NCBI GenBank assembly: GCA_021292165.1
Contig: CM037878.1
Span: 16,116,471 to 16,180,470, forward strand
DNA length: 64,000 nt
Origin: Shinisaurus crocodilurus
Lineage: Eukaryota; Chordata; Lepidosauria; Squamata; Shinisauridae
Reading direction: 5' to 3'
Part shown: one piece after another, positions 19,894 through 30,664 of the stretch
Layout: every line of letters starts with the position of its first letter
Numbering within the stretch: the stretch's first letter is position 1
Translations under genes and position numbers: made by a program
Notes under the pieces: generated by a model
Told to the model about the DNA's origin: nothing
Databases searched by the model: none
What the model saw: only the letters and a program-made list of their open reading frames with translations

Positions 19894-20280
19894 CAGGAGT
19901 GGGCAGCACATGGGCCACAGGTGTGTTGTTGTTTTCTTGGTGACCCCTGGCGTGCCACCGAATTTGTAGCATGGTGGCAAAAAGTCTGAATTTTTCCTTT
20001 AAAATAAGGTGCATGAGGAGCATGAGCCTGGTTCTAAAGCAAAATCACGTTCCCAGAAGCCCCGAGGGGCACTTTTGCTTTAAAATAAGGTGGGTGCTCC
20101 CTGCGCACCTCATTTTGAAGGAAAAGAAATGCAGCATTTTTGCTGCCAACATGCTGCCAAATTTCAGCAGCACATTCAGTGATGCAGCAGCTGTTTCAAC
20201 AGTGGGGGGGGCAGCTCCCAGTGGATTCTGGGGTGGTGGTGGGGACTGGGGCCCAGACCCCTGCAAGTTGCCAACCCCTG
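19894..20280 (+). mobile_element. Possible longer hAT relative
   Basis: CAGGAGTGGGCAGCACATGG at the left and CAAGTTGCCAACCCCTG at the right are inverted and resemble the ends of the 19698 palindrome. The interior holds two opposed copies of CTTTAAAATAAGGTG-like sequence. No matching 8-bp duplication was found. Confidence 0.45.
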
Positions 20281-20645
20281 TGTACAGAATTGTAATCTCA
20301 AGGCAAGCACAACTAACTGGATCAAGGACTGTCTTCTCTGACCTGAATAATTCTCCTCTTCTATTTTTCCTGTGAACTAGTGCTGTCAGAAGACCCTTTC
20401 TTTTGGGCAGTAAAGGTGAAAAACTCTGCGTGGAACAGCTGCCTTAGAGAAGCAGGCCAAATAAAGGAAAGCAAAAGTAAAAATGTAGTAACTGGATAAA
20501 GATCTAAAACTCAACTAATTTTAGGCTTAGAAGGTAAATAAAGAACACAGCAAACTTACTACATCTGTAAACATTCTGGTTTTATCTCAGATTTCCTCCC
20601 CGCTGTTAACTGAACTCTTGCATCTGAGTTTCTACAAAGAGCTTA

Positions 20646-20659
20646 CTACTACTACTACT

Positions 20660-20706
<47 letters not shown>

Positions 20707-20735
20707 TTCTATACCGCCCAATAGCTGAAGCTCTC
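20646..20735 (-). repeat. (TAC)n(TCA)n on a LINE tail
   Basis: Trinucleotide tract 20646-20707 followed by TTCTATACCGCCCAATAGCT, the reverse of the L2-like LINE 3' end. The microsatellite is therefore the LINE's own 3' tail expanded. Confidence 0.85.
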
Positions 20736-20786
20736 TGTTTCTTATGTTTTCTGTGTAAGTATGCACAGGATAGCTCAGTAAGCTAG

Positions 20787-21207
20787 GGGCAGCACAATCC
20801 TACAGCCGCTAGACAGCCATAGGATTTATTGGATTCCCAGCTACGAGGTTGGAAAATCACTCCAACCTCGTAGTTGGGGATCTGCACTCGGATCTCCCTC
20901 CCCCCCCCCCCGCCTTGCAGCCAGTGTGGAAATAACGAAGGTTGTAAGAGCAACCAGTTTGGGGGGCATTCCAGGGGGTGCGGAGGGGAGACCGGCACCG
21001 CCAAGATACAACGTATCCTGGCAGTGACTCAGCCTCCTTCCCTCCTGCTCTGAAGCACCGCACTTAGCCGAAATAAGCTGTCAAGGTGCTTTGCCGGGTT
21101 AGAGGAGCGCGGAGGTGACCTTCACCTTTGCGGTCCTCCCATCCTGCATAGGATGCCTTATTCCTCTATGTTTGAAGGGTTACAGGCATCTCCATAGGAC
21201 TGCGCCC
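20787..21207 (+). mobile_element. Harbinger-like element, about 420 bp
   Basis: GGGCAGCACAATCCTACAGC at the left and GGACTGCGCCC followed by TTA at the right match the GGGTGCAATCCTA end of the TTA family. The interior (CCAACCTCGTAGTTGGGGAT, ATCCTGGCAGTGACTCAGCC) is shared with 29305-29896, 27540-28035 and 41215-41400. An internal stem at 20848-20874 folds AGGTTGG on itself. Confidence 0.6.
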
Positions 21208-21209
21208 TT

Positions 21210-22061
21210 AGTGACTCCAAGTATAACCGGGCAGAAAATAGGTCCAAGGCGACCTTGCCCAGAATCCCTTACAATCCCAAAACATAGTAAACCTGTGTCA
21301 ATGGATACCAGCTGTCACTTTCTCATTCTTGGGGGATGTCTCATGCTACACAGTAGCTTCTGGTAAAGCTCTTTCAGTTACACCTAATGGCAAAGAGATC
21401 AGATGCAAGCCTATTTTCAATAACACACTCAACAGAAGACTGGTTTCCCCTTGAGGTGCAGAAATGTTCACGGCTTATCTGCTGCTTCCATCACGACAGA
21501 TGTGGAAAAGGCTGTCTAGGAAACGACATCTCTGCTTTCATTTCATCCCAGTGTTTGATGAAGTGGGGCGGGTCGGCCGTGGTGGTGGGGAGGAGAGCCC
21601 AATTCTCATTGAGATGTATTTCCCATCCCTGAAGTTGCTTCATCGAGATTTTTTAAAATCCCCAAATCCTTGCCTAAGCAGCTTGTCAACTCTTAACATG
21701 GAACCAAGGAGACACCTTCGAGGCACGTCATAACACGATGCTGCTACATCACGCTGATGCCAATGCATGGCTTCCAACCCTGGGCAGTACATGAACAATC
21801 TACCATTTAGAATTGGGTGGGGGACAACCTCATTAGCATGTTTGACATGCTTTAAGGCCAATACTAAAAAAGTAACCACCTGGGAGTCGGTGCAAGTGAT
21901 CATAAATCCATTTCAGCCATGAGTCCACTGCCTCGAGGCTAAAGGAGAACTACGGGTTTAATTCATCTATAAATATCCAGGCTTTATATTCGACAAGATG
22001 ACTGAGTCCAAGGTAGGTGTGCTCACTTGGCACTCAACATGGGGAAGTCATGTCAATGTTT

Positions 22062-22099
<38 letters not shown>

Positions 22100-22380
22100 C
22101 TGCTGTTTGGCAGCTCTGTGCTAGATCTCAACCGCAGATCTTTGCCAAAACTTGACTCTGCTCCCGTCAGATTAACTGTCTCCATTAAGCAAACTGGCAT
22201 TTCTTCTGAGGATTCTGATGGAAAGGATAATCTTGAATGACACCCGCCTTAAAGAGATGAGCCTCCTCAGAGGGCTGTGATTAGGCAATCGGGTCGACAG
22301 ACATTTGCACGGGCTTTGGCCTGACACTAATCAACCTTTAAACGCAGGGGAGCTGCATGCCATGTTCTACGGAATTGTGG
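21210..22380. other. Repeat-poor sequence with (CA)n
   Basis: Only the (CA)n tract at 22063-22097 is recognisable. No gene, RNA or transposon signature is seen in the rest. Confidence 0.35.
22063..22097. repeat. (CA)n microsatellite
   Basis: About 17 CA units. Confidence 0.95.
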
Positions 22381-22395
22381 AACTGGGTTTCTGTG

Positions 22396-22428
22396 CTTTT
22401 CTTTTCTTTTCTTTTCTTTTCTTTTCTT
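22396..22428. repeat. (CTTTT)n microsatellite
   Basis: Six pentamer units and part of a seventh. The sequence after it (22480-22590) is a decayed right arm of a hAT palindrome. Confidence 0.9.
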
Positions 22429-22682
22429 AAGGGCCATCTAGTTCAGTCTGATCTGGACTGGTCAGATTTACTACTCCCACAGTCCCCCCAGCCAGCTATG
22501 TTTTAATCCAACACATCTATGCTGGTTGGGGGATTATGAGAGCTTTTGCCCAACTCATTTGGAGGGCACCAGGTTGGAGGAGGCTGAGTTAGATGGTCTC
22601 CTCCTCCTGCTGTTCCTGTTGTTCCATGAAAGAAGCTGGGACAGAACTCAAACAATGAAGGTCAGGGGTTGTGCAAGATAGG

Positions 22683-22940
22683 CAGGGCCAGCCTCAAGGG
22701 TAGGCATGATTGGGCACCTGTTGAGGGCCAACAGCCCAGCATGGGCCCACTGACATGGGGCACGTGATGGACTCGCTCCTCCTCTTCACCTTTGCAACTT
22801 GTTCAGCAAGCAAATGGTGGCAGTGATGAGAAAGAGGGGGAGCGAGGAGCAATAGCAGCGGGTGACAATGGCAGTGAGAAGGAAGACTCAGTGAATGATG
22901 GGGGGCATTGAGGGCTCTCCGAAACCCGGAACCTGCCCTG
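22683..22940 (+). repeat. GCCTGGC-type interspersed repeat, copy 3
   Basis: Begins CAGGGCCAGCCTCAAGGG and ends near CCCTG. Shares GTAGGCATG, GGGCACCTGTTGAGG, CTCGCTCCTCCTCTTCACC and AGCAAGCAAATGG with 8237 and 12406. This copy has no hAT palindrome in it. Confidence 0.55.
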
Positions 22941-23179
22941 TAGACAAGGGCCTGTCTCAGTTCTCAGTGGCTCCCACGGAGTTCTCTGGGATGAAATAAA
23001 TGGGCTGTAATTTTGGACACAGTTCAGGGCACATGTAACATCTTCCCGCTGATTAAGGTCTTTAGACCAGCTGTTGGCAGACTTGCCGGATCTTTTGGTT
23101 TAGGTGTTGTTGTTTTTGCTAGAACCCTGAGGCCTGCCAACCAGAGGCATGTGCAGAATGATGATGGCTCAGGGGAAGA

Positions 23180-23358
23180 TAGGAAGCTGCCTTATACTGA
23201 GTCAGGCCCTTGGTCCATCTAGCCCAGTTTTGTCGATACTGACTGGCAGCAGCTCTCCGTGGTTTCAGGCAGGAGGATGATCTCCTAGCCCTACCTGGAG
23301 ATGTCATGAATTGAACTAGGGACCTTCTACTTGCAAGCCTTCTACCCCCGAGCTAATA
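23180..23358 (-). mobile_element. tRNA-Ala-derived SINE
   Basis: AGGAAGCTGCCTTATACTGA, CAGGCCCTTGGTCCATCTAG and ACTGACTGGCAGCAGCTCTC match the family. At the right end the reverse-complement tRNA head is decayed (GCAAGCCTTCTACCCCCGAG) but recognisable against 47805-47993. Confidence 0.75.
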
Positions 23359-23359
23359 G

Positions 23360-24570
23360 TTGGAGCCAACTACCAGTTGCATCCCGGGCCATACACTGGG
23401 ATTGCCTGCACTTATAGATAAAAATCTACATCTAAATTGATCGGGGCTGATAACACCCTAATTTAGGATGGAAGGGAGGTCTGTCTGTAGTTGCTATCAT
23501 TCCTGGTCTATGCAATCTATCCATAGATCACTGTCCACCTTCTTCCTACCCTTAATGGTGCTCTTGACTGCATCCCTTAATTCCCCCCCTCTTGTAAGTG
23601 ATTGGCTGGTGTTGGATCAGGATTTAGCCTTACCCATGCCCCTGGTGATCCCAGTTTCTTAGGGGGTACCAGGTTTTGCTGTCCCCTGAAGAGTCTTCTT
23701 GCTGATTACAGCCTATTAACATTCATTCCTAGAAATTAGTGGCAACCACTGTTAACTAAGCCTCCTCCTATTTGCTTGACCCTGCCTCTCAATTTGCATA
23801 GCCCCTCCTAGGGGTCTGCTTCTTGGCCACACTGGCGTGATAGTCGAGAGTGCCATGGAACAGAGGAAATAACTTATGCAACTGGAAAGTCTATAGTTTA
23901 ATCTCTACTTATATCCCCCTATGGAAATAAAGCTAGATTATTTTTGTATTGAAGTGACTTCTGTTGAATGAATCATTACTTGCGACAGTAACACGTGGTC
24001 TAAGTTTTCATAAGGAATGTTGTGCAAACATACCGCTAATTGGTCCGCTGTTACCTTTTGTCCACCTTTCAGAAAAGGATATTGAAACAGCCAGAATGCT
24101 TTTCTGTTCTAAATTGGATTAATTAACATTATCACAAAAACAGAGGAACAAAGCTAACAAGTATGTGGAGCATTAATCATACCATGAGTAATTAGTGCCA
24201 GAAAATAGAAGTACAAGGAAAAACAGAGAAGGAAGAAAATAATTCTAATGGGTGAACATGGCCTGTTTTCAGAAACACGGTCATAGAAATATGCGTGCAG
24301 TCCACAATTCCATGTCTTCATAGGTCATAGGTGGATTCCACTGATCTGGATCACTGTGATGAAGATGGGGGGAAAAGGAGGAAACATAACCGATCCCACC
24401 CAGCAACATGCCAGCAATATTTGATTTGGCCCATCTGTAAGTGTCAGAGAGTTTGTCAATAGTGTATATTATGCATTATGCCACTAAAATGAATGTTGCC
24501 CATTGATATAAGAGTAAACTCACATGAGCAAGATGGCGTGTTCAAAACATGAGCTGAGTCTGGCTCACAG
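23360..24570. other. Repeat-poor sequence
   Basis: I see no recognised element or gene. Confidence 0.3.
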
Positions 24571-24574
24571 ATTG

Positions 24575-25110
24575 GGCTGGTTCGCACGTCGCAATAAGCC
24601 ATGATGAAAATAAGCCACGGTGGGTGGCTTGTTCGGTCACTAACCCATGTTTCTCCTGACAGATGAACAGGCGCTCTGCAGATTGCCGTGGTTTGTTTTC
24701 CCCTTAGTACTCCTGCCTGCTCCTGGCACATATCCCAGAAGCCCTCATGGCTTCGTTACATCAGCAGCCTTTTTACTATTGGTACGCTTTGTGTGCTGGG
24801 CATGTTTTGCTTTTGCCAGCTCTGGAGGGAAACTTTTCTGCTCCCACCCCACCTCTCTCAAATCACTATCTGCAAAGACTTTTGTGAGAAATAAGAGTTA
24901 AACCAAGCGTGTTGTTTTTGAGTTAAACCAAGCGACTCCGTAGCCCTTTTGAAGAAGCCATGCTGAAGCCACCCTTGCTGGGTTCAGACATCACAGCAAG
25001 CCACCCTCAAAACAAGCCACCCTGAACAACCCAACAACAAACCTCGGTTCTCATGGTGGCTTGTGCGTGGTTAACAAACCGTGCAGAAGCCACCCTGCTG
25101 GGTTAAGTAA
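24575..25110 (+). repeat. Degenerate AAGCCACC/GGTGGCTT element
   Basis: Repeated short inverted motifs (ATAAGCCACGGTGGGTGGC, AAGCCACCCTG, GTGGCTTGTGCGTGG) resemble the interior of the TTA-flanked element at 48269-48530. Boundaries are not clear. Confidence 0.4.
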
Positions 25111-27305
25111 TGGAAAAGTGCATGTACAAACAAACAAACAAAAATGTATGCTACCTGCGCAATTTCCAAGCCCAATCCAGCAGCTGAAGCGTAGCTGCCA
25201 ATAAGCTGTAATCACTCTAATCAGGGAAGGGTCTAGAGTCTAGACTGCTTCCTCACCAAACACTGGATCAGAGACTGTCTGTCAACCAATCAATCATTGA
25301 TCTCATACCCCAGGGGAGAGAAGTGTGATCTCATACCCCAGGGGGGGAAAGGTGTTCCAGAAGAAAATAGGTATGTCTGAAGAATATATTCCAGTATTGC
25401 ACCCAAATTCAGTAAGCATCAGTAACTGGGACACAAAACAAGAAAATTGTACTCAATCATGTTGGAGATTTGCACCAAACTGAATTCTCTGTGGTTTGTT
25501 TGTTTGTTTGTTGTTTGTTTGTTCAATCATGCACAGAGTAAAGAAGCTGCAAAGAAATGCCAATGTTACCGTCAGTTGTTGATTTGTGTTTTGTGGGGAT
25601 AGTTGTTGTTATACACAATCCCATTGGGTTCTAAACACCAGTTTTAAATTCAACAGCCAGAGCAGCAGCATTGAGGAGGAAGCCGCTAGACAAGCTGCTC
25701 AGTGGCTCAATATCAATTACAGAGTTTAATTAACTAGATCAAGTGAAGCAACATTGGTTTCAATTAGAGTAAATATGTTGGGTGGGGGTGGGGGGGGAAC
25801 AGAGGGAAAGTGGCCAAGTGATATTTTCAAATATACCCTCCGGGCTCTTGACAGTTTTTCCCTCACCAAGATGCCAGTCAATATACTAACCAATCTTTCA
25901 TATCAACAACAGAAGGCTAAACAGACATTCCCCATCAGATAAATCAGCCACTTGGCAAATCGAGCTTGCAGTCAAAGCAACAGGAAGACCAGTATGGAAG
26001 GGTGCCTGCTCTTTTCCACATTCTTCGCTCTGCAAATCTATAAAATATTAGTAAATGGAGGTTGCATTTTGCCAGCATGTAGGCGCACTGGTGGCTGACT
26101 CTGGAAATCCTCCCAGGGCTGACTCAGGCGTGTGATGCAGAAATGGAACTTCTATAACCCCAAATAAATAAATTTATTTATTTACTTATTTGGAGTATTT
26201 ATACTCCCTTGCCTGCCTACTAACTGAGGTTCCTGAGGCAGCTGGGGAGGGTTCCACCTTTAAAGGTGGCTAAAAATAATCTTAAATGAATATATTAAAA
26301 ATGGAAGCAGCTTACAATATTTTCAAAATAGAACAAAATAGACAAGAGTTATTAGTGGGTGGGGTTTCCCCACCCACACAGACCTCAGAGGTTCCAGCTG
26401 CCACTCTGCATCTTCCGAGTTTCTGGACCACGACAGATCTTAGAGGAAATGGCTGTTACTCCATTCCATATATGGTTTTTCTTGCTCCATGACAAGAGTA
26501 CTGCCTGGTAAAGTTCATCTCCTGGGTTTTACCTGCTAGGCGTTACAAATGTCCTCGTTTCTGACTGTTCTATTGATCAGGACATATTAGCCTATGCGGG
26601 TACCAAAATGTCAGCTTTCTAGCTGGTGTGAAAGCATTTTGGAGTGCACTTTCAGCCCCCTGTTTCGAAGATCAGAAATGCAAATGTCCCATTTTCAGAT
26701 TTTCACAAGCACACACCCCCCACACCCGTGGTAGCTGGGGTGCCTTGAATCAAGTGTGTACCAGATTTCAAGCCTAATTCTTGGGGAAGCATTCCAACAA
26801 TTTTTGGTGACTGAAGGAGACATGAGGTTCTTTATAGTAGGGCCAAACCTCCATTTCAGACCCCATCTGTGGGTGGCAAAATGAGTGGGCATTTCTGATG
26901 ACTTGCCAGGGGAATTTACCATTGTTCTCCTGCTGCCCCCAGAGCTCATCCCAGCAGCCTCTGCCCAGTGCCCTGCCCCAAGCTCCCCAGTGTGATGCTT
27001 TGTAATGACATAGCATGACTTTTACAGGGGCTTCTGGGAGGGGAAAGGTGCATTCCCCACTGAGGGCTGCCATGCCCCCTCCCAAAAAAAGCCTCCATCA
27101 GACTGACACTACACCATCAAGTAGCATAGTACCAGGGTGCTTTGGGGGGGAGAAATTAGCCAGTTTCATCCCACTAAAAATCCCCCCCAAATTTCAGTCC
27201 CTCTGCCCCCAAACATTGCTGGGTCTTTCTCCCCCAGCTCACCAGAACTTTAGCTTGCCCCTGAAATGCAAGCTAAAGTTCTCTACAAATAACTTTTGTC
27301 TCATC
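25111..27305. other. Repeat-poor sequence
   Basis: A (TTTG)n run at about 25495-25522, a G-run at 25783-25798 and a short AATA/TTTA tract at 26163-26190 are seen. Otherwise I see no transposon, RNA or coding evidence over more than 2 kb. Confidence 0.35.
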
Positions 27306-27316
27306 ACTAATTATAT

Positions 27317-27456
27317 CGAGGGTGGGCAACTTGTGGCCCTCCAAATGTTTTGGCCTACAACTCCTATCATCCCTCACCATTGGCTATGCCGGTGAGGGGT
27401 GACGGGGTGGGGTTGTAGGCCAAAACATCTGCAGAGTCACAAGTTGCCCAGCCCTG
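27317..27456 (+). mobile_element. hAT palindrome, GGGTGGGCAAC type
   Basis: GAGGGTGGGCAACTTGTGGC opens it and CACAAGTTGCCCAGCCCTG closes it. The arms carry GTTTTGGCCTACAACTCC. No clear 8-bp duplication remains. Confidence 0.7.
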
Positions 27457-27539
27457 AAACCTGCCTTGTAGTTGGGACTAATCTCCTAGATCCAGGCTTT
27501 TGTTCCAGAAATGATCACTGAACTCATCATTGCCATCAT

Positions 27540-28035
27540 ACACAATCTAGATGGCCATAGGATAGGTCAGAGTCCCAGCTCCAACCTCAGAAATGCATCC
27601 TGAGGTCGGAGCTGGGACTCCAGCCATGGAGTGCCCTCCCTCCAATCCTCACAGCCAGCATGGTTCTTTCTAGCTGTGGCTCCAAAGTCACAACTGTGAT
27701 TTCAGAGCCAGCACTGGGGGAGTGGGGAGTGAGGCTCTGCCTGGGATACAGCGTCTCCCAGCAATGCCTCGGTCCCTCATCCTCGTGAGCAGGCTCACGC
27801 TGGCTCAGCTTGTCTGAGCGTGGAAAGCTAAGCAGGGTCAGGCCTGGTGATTACTTGTATGGGAGACCCCTCCTCTAGTTTCCTGCATCGAGCAGGGGGT
27901 TGGACTCGATGGCCTTGTAGGCCCCTTCCAACTCTATGATCTATGAAATCTGTGAAATTGGAGCCTCTGCACTACTTTTGATTGGATGCCTGTGATCCTC
28001 CAAGTTCGAAGGGTTACGGGCAGCTACATTGGATG
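27540..28035 (+). mobile_element. Harbinger-like element hosting a 5S-SINE
   Basis: Shares CCAACCTCAG...GAGTCCCAGC, GGGATACAGCGTCTCCCAGC, AATGCCTC and TTGGATGCCTGTGATCCTCC, then GGGTTACGGGCAGC, with 20787-21207 and 29305-29896. The 5S-CR1 SINE at 27791 interrupts it, so the SINE is younger. Confidence 0.55.
27791..27957 (+). mobile_element. 5S-rRNA-derived SINE with CR1 tail, pair 1 left
   Basis: Head begins at AGGCTCACGCTGGCTCAGCT, then GGAAAGCTAAGCAGGGTCAG, GCCTGGTGATTACTTGTATG, GGAGACC. The CR1 tail TCGAGCAGGGGGTTGGACTC and ATCTATGAAATCTGTGAAAT follow. It is inserted in a Harbinger-like element. Confidence 0.9.
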
Positions 28036-28116
28036 GAACCATTAATGATATATTAGGTTTCTTTACTATCTGCTCCATATTCGGCATACAGACTAGGACA
28101 GCCACTTATGCATCAC

Positions 28117-28173
28117 AAGAAGAAGAAGAAGAAGAAGAAGAAGAAGAAGAAGAAGAAGAAGAAGAAGAAGAAG

Positions 28174-28203
<30 letters not shown>
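28117..28203. repeat. (AAG)29 microsatellite
   Basis: 87 bp of perfect AAG. A pure purine strand this long can form triplex (H-DNA). Any reading frame here is poly-Glu from the repeat, not a gene. It abuts the head of a 5S-SINE. Confidence 0.97.
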
Positions 28204-28204
<1 letters not shown>

Positions 28205-28205
28205 T

Positions 28206-28374
28206 GGCGGCTTACGCTGGCTCAGCTTGTCTGAGTGTGGAAAGCTAAGCAGGGTCAGGCCTGGTGATTACTTGGATGGGAGACCCCTCCTCTAGTTTCC
28301 TGCATTGAGCAGGGGGTTGGACTTGATAGCCTTGTAGGCTCCTTCCAACTCTATGATCCAGGAAATCTATGAAA
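28206..28374 (+). mobile_element. 5S-rRNA-derived SINE with CR1 tail, pair 1 right
   Basis: GGCGGCTTACGCTGGCTCAG, GGAAAGCTAAGCAGGGTCAG, GGCCTGGTGATTACTTGGAT, GGGAGACC, then the CR1 tail. It has the same orientation as the copy 250 bp upstream. It lies exactly between (AAG)29 and (AGG)14. Confidence 0.9.
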
Positions 28375-28416
28375 GGAGGAGGAGGAGGAGGAGGAGGAGG
28401 AGGAGGAGGAGGAGGA
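28375..28416. repeat. (GGA)14 microsatellite
   Basis: 42 bp of GGA directly after the ATCTATGAAA end of the SINE, so probably grown from the SINE tail or target. Confidence 0.95.
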
Positions 28417-28426
28417 GAAGAAACAC

Positions 28427-28743
28427 ATCTCCAAAAAAGATGACAAAAGAGGCTGCGGATTTGTACTGTATATGCAGATTTACATGTATGGTTGCAAATT
28501 TAGAAGTGATCGTTACAATTCTAAAAGACATACAGTACATCTCACCGTAGTGGGGAAGAACTGGGACTAGGTGACTGGTATGCCTGCTCAGCCTGTTCTC
28601 CTGGTGCTCAGTGCCCAAGGCCTCTGCTCTCCCTTCTGACAGTTCTGTATCTTTAGACTAGGACCGTCAAAAAGAGCACTGTCCTCTGACAACCCCTGGA
28701 AGAGAAGACTGTTTTCTGTAAAGTAGGACACACAGTCACTCTA
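28427..28743 (+). repeat. GTGTCC-type interspersed repeat, copy 2
   Basis: AAAAAAGATGACAAAAGAGG, then AAATTTAGAAGTGATCGTTA, ATCTCACCGTAGTGGGGAAG and CTGTAAAGTAGGACACACAG parallel the copies at 1700 and 44068. Confidence 0.65.
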
Positions 28744-29304
28744 ACACAGACTTACAATAGCACTAGAAAACAAATCGTGGTTAGCCATGCTATTGATGAT
28801 CAATGACTCATTATGTTTGGATACACACTAGAGCTGAAATGTATTTCAGGGAAACTTTCTTTTTTAAAAAACAAAACAAAAATCAGTTCAGACTCTCTTA
28901 AGCTGATATTTCTCCCCAGTTTGAATGTGGTTAGATCTGAGAGGGGTGTGTGTGTGTGAGAGGATAATTGAATTTGGGGAAGTGAGAAACATTGATAATG
29001 TTTGTCTTAAAATCCATCCACTAGTTTTTTAAATTGATATGCCCTGGGTGTCTGGGTTTTTAAAATGTATTTATAAGGAATCCCTCAAAGTAATAAATAA
29101 ATAAATAAATAAATAAATTCAAAATGAAATTCAAAAGATCAAATCCAAATGCTGAACTGGGGCTGAATTTCAAACGTGTGGAAAATGCACTGTGATTCTT
29201 TCCTCCAAATATCTAAATGCACTGAATGGCTTGATAAAATGAGAGCAAGAAGGGAGGACTGGTCTCCATCATCCTGAAACAGGGTGGTTAGACTTATTTA
29301 TTTA

Positions 29305-29896
29305 GGGTGCAATCCTATATCCCTCCAACCTTGTCTGGGGACATAAGAATTACCATAAGAAGGCAACTGCGACCTTGGAAATCCTTTCCGAGGTCACAGT
29401 GCCGCAGAGCGCCTGCCCCCATCGTGGCTGGCGTGGTTCTTTCCGCGCCAGCAGGGAACTGAGCACAGAAGACCGTGCTCGGTTCCCCACCGGGGGAGGG
29501 TTTTTTTTCCCAGGGGCGCAGAGGGGAGGAGTAAGGCACCGCTGGATTCTGAAGAATCCAGGCAGTGCCTCAGCCTCTCCTGCTCAGGAGGAGGGGATAA
29601 ACATTTAGATCAGTGTTCTCCAACCTTGGGTCCCCAGCTGTTTTTGGCCTACAACTCCCAGCATGCCCCAGCCAGCTATGCTGGCTGGGGCATGCTGGGA
29701 GTTGTAGGCCAAAAACATCTGGGGACCCAAGGTTGGAGAACACTGGTTTAGATGGTTGAAATAGGCCATCTAGATGTTTTTGAGGGTGGACGGAGCATGG
29801 GGGACATCCTATTTGCCGCAGTCCTCCCGCCCTCAATTGGATGCCCATAATCCTCTGAGTTTGGATGGTTACGGGCAGCCTCATAGGAATGCACTT
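29305..29896 (+). mobile_element. Harbinger-like element, about 590 bp, TTA TSD, with hAT inside
   Basis: Starts GGGTGCAATCCTATATCCC after TTA (29302-29304) and ends ATAGGAATGCACTT before TTA (29897-29899). The inverted ends match the short palindromes at 821, 32562 and 38693, but the interior is unrelated and longer. A Buster-type hAT palindrome (29611-29745) is inserted in it. Non-coding. Confidence 0.7.
29611..29745 (+). mobile_element. Palindromic Buster-type hAT MITE, copy B3
   Basis: 135 bp, same ends and arms as 8447-8581, differing by few bases. Flanks ATTTAGAT and GTTTAGAT match at 7 of 8 with central TA. Both arms carry the CTACAACTCCCAGCATGCCC core. Confidence 0.9.
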
Positions 29897-29964
29897 TTAG
29901 AAGATTTTTATACTGCCCTTCATCAAATGATTGCAGGGTGTTTTACAAATGGTCACTTACACGT

Positions 29965-30180
29965 CACGAAAAAAAAAAAAGAGGACAAAAGGGGACAATG
30001 ATTTGCATATGCTAATGTACAGGCATAGATGCAAATTTAGACAGAATTGCTATCACTGAAATAGAAATACAATAAAACTCACCATAGTGGGAAGTCCACA
30101 ACCTGTGTACATGCTCTCAGTCTGCTGTCCGGGCTGATGAGGAACTTCAAGACCCCTGCTTGAAGTTGTGTAGTTGTGGC
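29965..30180 (+). repeat. GTGTCC-type interspersed repeat, copy 3 (partial)
   Basis: AAAAAGAGGACAAAAGGGGA, ATGATTTGCATATGCTAATG and AAACTCACCATAGTGGGAAG match the family. The right half is missing or decayed. Confidence 0.55.
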
Positions 30181-30488
30181 ATGTACTGTAGCTGACCTTG
30201 CCGCCCAATCGTGGAATAACCTTAGTTGCTGGGTTCAACTTCATGCACTATTTTTCTACGCAGGATGGCCCAGACTGCGTGTGTTATCACTGAACTGGAG
30301 TTATCACCAGATGGGCGATTAACAAATATAAGAAATAAAATAAATAAATAAATCACAGAGCTGGTTCTTTGTTGTATTTCTTTGCTCATTTAATTATGTT
30401 TGCACATTAGAATGATTAACACAGTTAATCCGCGCTAGACAGCTCCACCTCCAACTTCTATGTCATTCTTGTCCTATCGTTAGTATAA

Positions 30489-30663
30489 ATTTATTTATTT
30501 ATTTATTTATTATATTTATACCCCGCCTTTTTTCCTGCAAGGAACCCAAGGCAGCTTACATAATCCTCCTCCTCTTCTCCATTTTATCCTCACAACAACC
30601 CTGTGAGGTAGGTTAGGCTGAGAGTCAGTGACTGGCCCAAAGTCCCCCAGTGAGTTTCATGGA
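30489..30663 (-). mobile_element. CORE/MIR-type SINE, head missing
   Basis: (TTTA)n, TATATTTATACCCCGCCTTT, CTGCAAGGAACCCAAGGCAG, ACAACCCTGTGAGGTAGGTT and CAGTGACTGGCCCAAAGTC are the reverse of the SINE tail and core. The tRNA part beyond TGAGTTTCATGG is absent. Confidence 0.85.
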
Positions 30664-30664
30664 C

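Noticed and set aside
28029..28295. Acidic poly-Glu reading frame
   Set aside because: It is the translation of (AAG)29 joined to a SINE. No gene structure surrounds it.
28117..28416. CRISPR-like repeat arrays
   Set aside because: All tandem repeats are di- to hexanucleotide microsatellites without unique spacers, and the DNA is eukaryotic.
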